From Chloroflexota bacterium (GTDB lineage Bacteria > Chloroflexota > Limnocylindria > P2-11E): a stretch of 11,051 nt of DNA. The number at the start of each line of letters is the position of its first letter. Within the stretch, counting starts at the first letter, position 1. The stretch lies in NCBI GenBank assembly GCA_005889445.1, contig VBGS01000048.1, positions 1 to 11,051 on the forward strand, written 5' to 3'. The notes under the pieces are model-generated. The model was not told the origin of the DNA, made no database searches, and saw nothing but the letters and a program-made list of their open reading frames with translations. The translations under genes and the position numbers were made by a program. This document shows, in pieces, positions 6,002 through 11,051 of the stretch.

Positions 6002-6424
6002 ATCGCTGACGTCTTCTGCGAGATCGTCGCAGGCGCCCCCCATAACGAGGTCTATCGCGACGAGCTTGTCGTCGCGTTCCTCGATCGCGCGCCCCTCATG
6101 CCGGGACACACCCTGGTCATCACGCGCGAGCACTTCGCGACGCTGGAGGATGTGCCCTCCGAGCTCCTGGCGCCCTTCTTCGGCGTCGTGCAGCGCATCT
6201 CGAAGGTGTTCGGCCCGGCGCTGGGCGCGGAGGGCACGCTCGTCGCGATCAACACGCGCGTCAGCCAGAGCGTCCCGCACGTTCACGCGCACGTTGTCCC
6301 CCGACGAAAGGGCGATCGGCTCTTCTCGACCGGCGCGCCGCCGATGCTCTGGATCAGACGAGGCTACAAGGAGGGTGAGGCGGAGGCGATCGCCGCGAAG
6401 ATTCGCGACGCTCTGGCTGTCTAG
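6002..6424 (+). CDS. HIT family protein (histidine triad nucleotide-binding hydrolase), non-canonical start
   Basis: The protein has the complete HIT domain: VFCEIVAG, VYRDELVVAFLDRAPLMPGH, LVITREHFATL, VAINTRVSQSVPHVHAHVVPR with the HVHAHV triad (His93, His95 and catalytic His97), and a C-terminal helix. Numbering is from the ATC at 6002, giving 140 residues, the usual Hint size. HIT enzymes hydrolyse nucleoside phosphoramidates or dinucleotides through a covalent histidine-AMP. The family N-terminus (about IADVFCEIVAG) begins at 6002, but no ATG, GTG or TTG is in frame there. The nearest upstream start is GTG at 5825, which adds 59 unrelated residues and overlaps DUF1440 by 154 bases. The next downstream ATG (in PLMPGH) would delete conserved sequence. 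Start by ATC, or one base error (ATC for ATG), is likeliest. The stop overlaps the convergent EamA stop. Confidence 0.85.
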   Translation: MADVFCEIVAGAPHNEVYRDELVVAFLDRAPLMPGHTLVITREHFATLEDVPSELLAPFFGVVQRISKVFGPALGAEGTLVAINTRVSQSVPHVHAHVVPRRKGDRLFSTGAPPMLWIRRGYKEGEAEAIAAKIRDALAV

Positions 6425-7341
6425 ACGCTTCCGGCGGTCGGCCGGAGGCTCTGGGCGACGACGATCGCGCCGAGCACGACGAGACCGCCGATGATCTGCG
6501 GCGCCTCGAGGCGCTCGCCAAGGACGACCCACGCCGCGACCGCGGCGACCACCGGCTCGAACGTCGCGGTGAGGCCGACCCGCGCCGCCGGGATGAGCCG
6601 CACCGCGGCGATCGTGAGCGCGAACGGGATCAGCGTCGCGATCACCACCACCTGCGCGATCTGCGCGTAGACGTCCGGCGGCGTCGTCGCCCAGGGGAGC
6701 GTCCACGGCGGCCTGACGATGCTCCACCCGAGGAGCGCGAAGCCGAATCCCCATACCAGGAGCGCAGGCGTCGTGTAGCGCGTGCCGAGGCGCTCCGCGA
6801 GCGCGAAGTAGAACGCGAAGATGAACGCGTCGGCGGCCGCGAGCGCGAGACCGAGGCCGTTGAGCTCGCGAAGGCCCGCGTCGTACGCGCCCGCCGCGAA
6901 GAAGCAGCCGACGACCGCGAGCGCCGCCGCGATCCAGAGGCGCCCGCCGACCGTGCGTCCGCGGAGCCTCGCGTAGATAAGCAGGATGAGCGGCCCGGTG
7001 TATTCGACGACGAGCGCGACGCCCACCGGGATGCGCTTGATCGCCTCGTAATAGACGAGCGAGACCCCGGCGAGGCCGATGATGCCGAACACCGCGAAGA
7101 GCGGCAGGTCCGCTCGCCTGATCCGAAGCTCGCCCGGCCGAGTGATCCCAAACAAGAGAAGGAACACTGCGAAGGCGAAGAAGACGCGGAACTCGGAGAG
7201 CACCGACGGAGCAAGCGCGTCGAATGCCGCTTTCGCGATGACGCCGCCGATTCCAAACGACGCAGCCGCTAGAAGCGCAAACAAATAGCCGACCCCGAGC
7301 CGGAGAGGGGCGGGCTCAGTCTCGGATGCGGGCGCAGCCAC
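6421..7341 (-). CDS. EamA/DMT-superfamily transporter
   Basis: A 306-residue membrane protein with about ten transmembrane helices in two EamA repeats (about residues 15-150 and 160-300), typical of drug/metabolite transporters such as RhaT/YdcZ relatives. Family marks are GYLFALLAAASFGIGGVIAK (18-37), VVEYTGPLILLIYARL (111-126) at the end of the first repeat, and ATFEPVVAAVAAWVVLGERL (259-278) followed by IIGGLVVLGAIVVA in the second. It would export or import a small metabolite; the substrate cannot be inferred. The only upstream start is GTG at 7341, without a good ribosome-binding site, and it lies inside the left arm of a 101-base inverted repeat (7331-7431), so the first four residues are encoded by that repeat. 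The stop codon pairs with the HIT stop in CTAG (6421-6424). Confidence 0.9.
   Translation of the reverse strand: MAAPASETEPAPLRLGVGYLFALLAAASFGIGGVIAKAAFDALAPSVLSEFRVFFAFAVFLLLFGITRPGELRIRRADLPLFAVFGIIGLAGVSLVYYEAIKRIPVGVALVVEYTGPLILLIYARLRGRTVGGRLWIAAALAVVGCFFAAGAYDAGLRELNGLGLALAAADAFIFAFYFALAERLGTRYTTPALLVWGFGFALLGWSIVRPPWTLPWATTPPDVYAQIAQVVVIATLIPFALTIAAVRLIPAARVGLTATFEPVVAAVAAWVVLGERLEAPQIIGGLVVLGAIVVAQSLRPTAGSV
6427..6449 (+). terminator. GC-rich hairpin just after the HIT stop codon
   Basis: A 9-base-pair stem (6427-6435 with 6441-6449, one G-T pair) with loop GGTCG starts 3 bases after the HIT stop. It lies inside the last codons of the convergent EamA gene. There is no T-run after it, so it is a hairpin that might end or protect the HIT transcript rather than a standard intrinsic terminator. 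Confidence 0.3.
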
Positions 7342-7431
7342 GACCGAGGGCCCCCGCGCGGCGGAGGGGTCCCCGCCCGAGCGAGGGCGGGGATACCGCC
7401 GCGTTGAGAGGGTTTCGGTCGGGGCTGCGCC
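7331..7431. repeat. 101-base imperfect inverted repeat with nested hairpins
   Basis: The outer arms 7331-7347 and 7415-7431 (ggcgcagccacgaccga and its complement) pair over 17 bases with one mismatch. Inside lies a second 8-base stem (7357-7364 with 7396-7403) and a third 9-base stem (7370-7378 with 7385-7393) around the loop gagcga. It is non-coding apart from the first EamA codons. The structure resembles a small palindromic interspersed element (MITE- or REP-like); no target duplication is visible at its ends. It could also act as a transcript-end structure for nadE. It fills most of the 7342-7472 gap; I see nothing else in the remaining 41 bases. Confidence 0.75.
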
Positions 7432-7472
7432 ACTTACAGAGTCATCCGGCCCGACCCCAGGCGGCTCGGAGC

Positions 7473-8345
7473 TCAGTCGGCTTCCCAGTCGCGTGGATAG
7501 AGGAAGTCGTGTCCGACGGTACGGAGGCTCAGCTTGGCGATGAGCGGCATGACGCGCTTGTAGTGGTTGCGCCGCACGAGCTCGCGGATTCGCACGACGA
7601 GCTTTTCGTCGAAGCCGTGTTCGACGAGCTCGGCGGGGCGGAGCCGGCGGTCGACCATGTGATAAAGGACGAGGTCCGCGGCGGCGTAGGTGAATCCCAG
7701 CTCGCCTTCGTCGGTCTGGCCCTCCCAGAGCTCGGCGGTCGGCGGCTTGCGCACGATCTCCTCAGGGATCCCGAGGTGCGTGGCGACCTCGCGGAGCTGC
7801 GTCTTGTACAGATCGCCGACCGGGTTGATCCCGCACGCCATGTCGCCGAACTGCGTGCCGTAGCCAAGCAGCAGCTCGGTCTTGTTGCTCGTTCCGAGGA
7901 CGATGCCGTCCGGCCACGAGCGGTCGTACTCGATGCTCTTCCGCTCGCGCGCCATCTTGTTCCCCAGCCGCACGCGGTGCACGTCCTGCCGCCGGGCGAA
8001 ATAGGCATCGACCTGCGCGGTGATCGGCACTTCCTCGAGCGCGAACCCGAGCTTGCGCGCGAGCTCCAGCGCGTGCCGACGCGATTCCTCGGAGGACGTT
8101 CGGTAGGGCGTGAACAGGCCGAGCACGTTTTGGGGCCCGAGCGCCTCGCAGGCGAGCGCCACCGTCACGGCGCTGTCGACGCCGCCGGAGACGCCCACGA
8201 CGGCGCGCTTCAGCCCCGCCTTGACGGTCTCGTCGCCGATGAACAGCACGAGCATCTTCCGCACGAGCACCTCGTCGATCCGCAGCGGCGAGGCATCGTG
8301 CGGGTCAGGCCGAATGACGCCGGTACGGACGAGCGCGCTAGTCAC
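7473..8345 (-). CDS. nadE: NAD synthase, ammonia-using subunit
   Basis: A 290-residue NAD synthase that adenylates nicotinic acid adenine dinucleotide and amidates it to NAD. Visible signatures are the PP-loop VVGVSGGVDSAV (49-60), LFTPYRTSSEE (78-88), GNKMARERKSIEYDRS (128-143), VLGTSNKTELLLGYGTQFGD (149-168), GDLYKTQLREVA (177-188) and PTAELWEGQTDEGELGFTY (202-220). The length and the lack of an attached glutaminase match the NH3-dependent form. The GTG at 8345 is the best start: it overlaps the preceding nitrilase gene by 8 bases (8338-8345), though its ribosome-binding site is weak, which fits translational coupling. The gene directly upstream encodes a glutaminase-type nitrilase with NadE-like motifs, so the two proteins probably work as a complex using glutamine. 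The 3' end is followed by the large inverted repeat. Confidence 0.94.
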   Translation of the reverse strand: MTSALVRTGVIRPDPHDASPLRIDEVLVRKMLVLFIGDETVKAGLKRAVVGVSGGVDSAVTVALACEALGPQNVLGLFTPYRTSSEESRRHALELARKLGFALEEVPITAQVDAYFARRQDVHRVRLGNKMARERKSIEYDRSWPDGIVLGTSNKTELLLGYGTQFGDMACGINPVGDLYKTQLREVATHLGIPEEIVRKPPTAELWEGQTDEGELGFTYAAADLVLYHMVDRRLRPAELVEHGFDEKLVVRIRELVRRNHYKRVMPLIAKLSLRTVGHDFLYPRDWEAD

Positions 8346-9201
8346 GATGTTCGAGCGGCAGTCCGAGACGCGCGGCGACGTTGCGCAGCACCAGGTCGTC
8401 CCGCTCGTCGCGAAGCAGCGGATTGCGCGCGCGCTCGCGCGCCACAAGCTCGAGGTCGATCTCGCCGATGAGCAGGTGCTCGTCGAATTCAGGCGCGCGC
8501 GCCACGACCGTTCCATCGGGCGCGACGATCTCCGAGCCACCCCAGAACGCGATCCCGTCCTCGTGCCCGACACGATTGGCATACACGACATACACCGTCA
8601 GGTACTGCGCGTAGAAACGGTCCATGAGCCGGCACGATTCCGCGGTCCCGAGGTCGCCCCCTTCGGCCACCCCCCGGCCCGGGCTCGCCGAGGGGCAGAA
8701 CACGACGGCCGCGCCGGCGATCGCGTACAGGTACGGCGTCGAGACGTGCCAGAGGTCTTCGCAGATCGCGACCCCGGCGGTCCCGCCGGCGGACGGGAAC
8801 GTGTCGAAGCGATCGCCGGGACCGAAATAGCGGCCGTCATCGAAGATGCCGTACGTCGGGAGGTAGACCTTGCGATGCACGTGGACGAGCTTGCCGCGCG
8901 ACCAGTAGCCCTGCGCGATGCGCAGCTTCGCGTCGGGGGACCGCTCGATGAACCCGGCGCTGACGTCGAGATCGCGCGACGCCTCCGCGAGCGGGGCGAG
9001 GACCGGATCGTCCGGCGAGCACGCCAGATCCGCCGCGAGATCCTTCACGTAGTAGCCGGTCAGCGAGAGCTCCGGAAAGACCACGAGCGTCGCGCCCGCG
9101 TCGCGCGCGCGGGTGATCCAGGTGCGGTGCATCTCGACGTTGCGCTTGACCGCGCCGAGAGCCGGCGCGCACTGCGCGATCGCGACTCGAACCGCGCTCA
9201 A
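8338..9201 (-). CDS. carbon-nitrogen hydrolase, probable glutaminase subunit of NAD synthetase
   Basis: A 287-residue nitrilase-superfamily amidohydrolase. The Glu-Lys-Cys triad is visible: VVFPELSLTGY (Glu44), VHRKVYLPTYGIFDD (Lys111) and GVAICEDLW (Cys147). These particular surroundings match the glutaminase domain at the N-terminus of glutamine-dependent NAD synthetases, where it releases ammonia for the synthase. Other segments are FFPE-like core strands, PDDPVLAPLAEASRDLDV, and YVVYANRVGHEDGIAFWGGS (204-223). The TTG at 9201 is chosen because it makes a TTGA overlap with the stop of the upstream gene and begins MSAVRVAIAQCAP, the standard nitrilase N-terminus; no ATG or GTG is available there. 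It overlaps nadE by 8 bases. A role as an independent amidase is possible but less likely given the neighbour. Confidence 0.9.
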   Translation of the reverse strand: MSAVRVAIAQCAPALGAVKRNVEMHRTWITRARDAGATLVVFPELSLTGYYVKDLAADLACSPDDPVLAPLAEASRDLDVSAGFIERSPDAKLRIAQGYWSRGKLVHVHRKVYLPTYGIFDDGRYFGPGDRFDTFPSAGGTAGVAICEDLWHVSTPYLYAIAGAAVVFCPSASPGRGVAEGGDLGTAESCRLMDRFYAQYLTVYVVYANRVGHEDGIAFWGGSEIVAPDGTVVARAPEFDEHLLIGEIDLELVARERARNPLLRDERDDLVLRNVAARLGLPLEHRD

Positions 9202-11051
9202 CCGGCGCGCATGCGCTCGAGGCGCTCGGCGTACTCGTGCGCGAGGCTGAGCGCTCGGTCGTCGTCGTTCGCCTCGGCGTAGACGTTGAAGAGCGGGCGG
9301 TCCGCATCGGGCAGCACGAGCACCCATTCGCCGTCGTTCTGGTGCTTCACGCCGTCGACCTGCCGGGTGCGCTCGGTCTGCGGATCCTGCGCGAGCATGC
9401 GCATGACCTTGCCCTTCTCCTCCCAGGGGCAGTCGACCTGGAGGCGAGCGACATGCACCGGCGGTGTCGCGTCGATGACGTCGCTGAGGTGCAGGCTCGC
9501 GCCCGCGAGCAGCTCGATGAGTCGGACGGTCGCGTACATGCCGTCGAACGAGGGATGGAATCGCGGGAAGATGAACCCGCCGACGCCGTCCCCGACAAGG
9601 AGCGGGTGCTCGCGGGCCGCGAGGCTCATCTGCGCTTCGGCCGACGCCCGGACGCGCTGCACGCGCCCTCCGTGCGCGGCGACGATCTGCTCGATCGAGG
9701 ACGGCGCGTAGACCGGAACCGCTACGACGCCCGGAGCGAGCCGCACGGTGAGGTCGACGAACGCCGCGAGGAAGTGCATGTCGTTGACGATCCGGCCGCG
9801 GTCGTCGACCACGAAGACCTTCTCGCCTCCCTGGTCGATGATCACCCCAAGCTGCGCGCCCAGCGCGGGCACGAGGACCGCGAGCTGACGCAGCTCCTCC
9901 TGGAACTCCTCGAACGAGCGGGAGCCGATGTTCTCGGACACGATCCCGTTCACGGCGACGACGTCGATGTCCAGCGCGTTCAGCAGCTGCGGCAGGAACT
10001 GCGAGGCGGTCCCGTGCGAGTAGTTGACGACGATCTTCGGCTTCGCTTCGGCGATCTCATGCCGCCGCGCGACCTCGCCGAGGAACGCGTCGCTATAGGC
10101 CGTCCCGACCCGCGGGGACTCGTAGATGCGGCCGACGTCCTCGTACGAGACGCGCCGCAGGTCCTCACGGAAGAAGATCGTTTCGACCTTCCGCTCCTGC
10201 GCCCTGTCCATGTCGAGGGCCTGGCGATCGAAGAACTTCACGTCGCAGACGCGCGCGTCGAATGGCGACACGCGGACGTGCACCCCTCCCGCCGCGCCGA
10301 GACGTCGCGTGTGGAAGCGGCCGATCGGAAGCGGGGCCTGCAGCAGGTCGGCGACGTGCACGCCCGCGCTGACGATGCCGCTCATCAGGCCTCGCTTGAG
10401 CATGCGGCTCGAGCGGTGCTGGTCGCGGTTCATGGTGATCGTCGCGCCCTCTGGGAGAGTCGACGCGTACGCGGCGCCGAGTCGCGCGACGAATTCGGGG
10501 GTCAGGTCGATGTTCACGATGCCCGTGACGCCGAATCGGCCAAAGAGAGCGCGACGGCCCTGCGCGCCCCAGATGAGGCTCGAGCCCACGACGGCGCCGG
10601 ACTCGATCTGCTTGTCGGGCCAGATCTTCACCTGCGCGCGCACGCGTGCGTTCTCGCCGACGACCGAGTGGTCGCCGACGACGGTCCCCTCTTCCAGGAC
10701 GACCCGCGACTTCAGGGCGCACTGGCGGCCGACGATCGTGCCATGCAGCTCGGACCGCTCGCCGACGTAGCTGTTGCGCCACACGATCGACGAGTCGACG
10801 AGGGCGCCGACATCGACCGACACGTAGTCGCGAAGGACCGTCGGGCCGATGATCTCGACGTGCGGGCCGATCTTCACGCCCTCGCCGAGGAAGATCGGGC
10901 CCGTCAGCTTCGCCGATTCGTTGATCTCGACCTCGCCCGCGGTCCAGACGCCGGGCATGAGCTCGCGGCCCGGCGGATCGACGCGTACGCGTCCGCGGAG
11001 GAGGTCGGCGTTCGCGCGCGCGTATTCCTGGATCGACCCGACATCGGTCCA
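9198..11051 (-). CDS. sugar nucleotidyltransferase / hexapeptide / phosphomannomutase-like fusion, 5' part outside window
   Basis: The frame is open to the right edge. The first visible residues (WTDVGSIQEYARAN...LLRG) are the C-terminal end of a nucleotidyltransferase domain, as in mannose-1-phosphate guanylyltransferase. Counted from the Met at 10958, a left-handed beta-helix of hexapeptide repeats spans about 20-130 (GPIFLGEGVKIGP, VVGDHSVVGENARV). A phosphomannomutase-like region of four domains follows (about 140-586), with ITMNRDQHRSSRMLKRGLMS, VNYSHGTASQFLPQLLNALD and FNVYAEA. The TASHNP, DxDGDR and RxSGT active-site motifs are all replaced (GGVHVRVSPFD at 224-234; IIDQGGEKVF at 373-382; PDADRPLFN at 550-558), so this domain is probably not a working mutase. 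The likely role is NDP-sugar synthesis (GDP-mannose type). Its stop overlaps the nitrilase start by 4 bases. Confidence 0.88.
   Translation of the reverse strand, partial: WTDVGSIQEYARANADLLRGRVRVDPPGRELMPGVWTAGEVEINESAKLTGPIFLGEGVKIGPHVEIIGPTVLRDYVSVDVGALVDSSIVWRNSYVGERSELHGTIVGRQCALKSRVVLEEGTVVGDHSVVGENARVRAQVKIWPDKQIESGAVVGSSLIWGAQGRRALFGRFGVTGIVNIDLTPEFVARLGAAYASTLPEGATITMNRDQHRSSRMLKRGLMSGIVSAGVHVADLLQAPLPIGRFHTRRLGAAGGVHVRVSPFDARVCDVKFFDRQALDMDRAQERKVETIFFREDLRRVSYEDVGRIYESPRVGTAYSDAFLGEVARRHEIAEAKPKIVVNYSHGTASQFLPQLLNALDIDVVAVNGIVSENIGSRSFEEFQEELRQLAVLVPALGAQLGVIIDQGGEKVFVVDDRGRIVNDMHFLAAFVDLTVRLAPGVVAVPVYAPSSIEQIVAAHGGRVQRVRASAEAQMSLAAREHPLLVGDGVGGFIFPRFHPSFDGMYATVRLIELLAGASLHLSDVIDATPPVHVARLQVDCPWEEKGKVMRMLAQDPQTERTRQVDGVKHQNDGEWVLVLPDADRPLFNVYAEANDDDRALSLAHEYAERLERMRAG

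Noticed and set aside
7331..7431. Inverted repeat as a standard intrinsic terminator of nadE
   Set aside because: There is no T-run on the minus strand after the stems, and the size and nesting are unlike ordinary terminators.

Overview
This GC-rich, gene-dense window comes from a bacterium that uses many GTG/TTG starts and very short gene overlaps. The gene content (a three-ligase amidoligase cluster, a sugar nucleotidyltransferase joined to a phosphomannomutase-like domain, an NAD synthetase split into two genes) would suit an uncultured Chloroflexota or related soil lineage. That placement is inference. The window contains no rRNA, tRNA, CRISPR array or transposase that I can see.

Layout. 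Positions 1-5435 hold one long minus-strand gene train, read from right to left: NIPSNAP-family protein, RsmI 16S rRNA methyltransferase, inorganic pyrophosphatase, an esterase-like alpha/beta hydrolase, a RimK-like ATP-grasp ligase, a circularly permuted ATP-grasp protein, a two-helix membrane PH-like protein, and the start of a GCS2 (YbdK-type) carboxylate-amine ligase that runs off the left edge. The last five junctions can each be read as a 4-base ATGA/GTGA stop-start overlap. Positions 5487-6424 are a plus-strand island of a DUF1440-type membrane protein and a HIT-family protein. It diverges from the train across 51 bases and ends tail-to-tail with the next gene on a shared CTAG. Positions 6421-11051 are again minus-strand, read from right to left: the 3' part of a nucleotidyltransferase/hexapeptide/phosphomannomutase-like fusion, a nitrilase-fold glutaminase, NH3-type NAD synthase, a 101-base imperfect inverted repeat, and an EamA/DMT transporter.

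How they work together. The nitrilase and NadE genes most likely form a two-subunit glutamine-dependent NAD synthetase, translationally coupled through an 8-base overlap. The most interesting block is esterase - ATP-grasp - permuted ATP-grasp - membrane PH - GCS2 ligase. It contains three unrelated or rearranged amide-bond-forming enzymes, a hydrolase and a membrane anchor candidate, and looks like a pathway for an unknown peptide-like metabolite or conjugate. RsmI and pyrophosphatase upstream are housekeeping genes that may only share the transcript.

Points deserving a second look are the ligase operon, the large palindromic element that contains the EamA start codon, the HIT gene with no canonical start codon in the expected place, and the PMM-like domain that has lost its usual active-site motifs.
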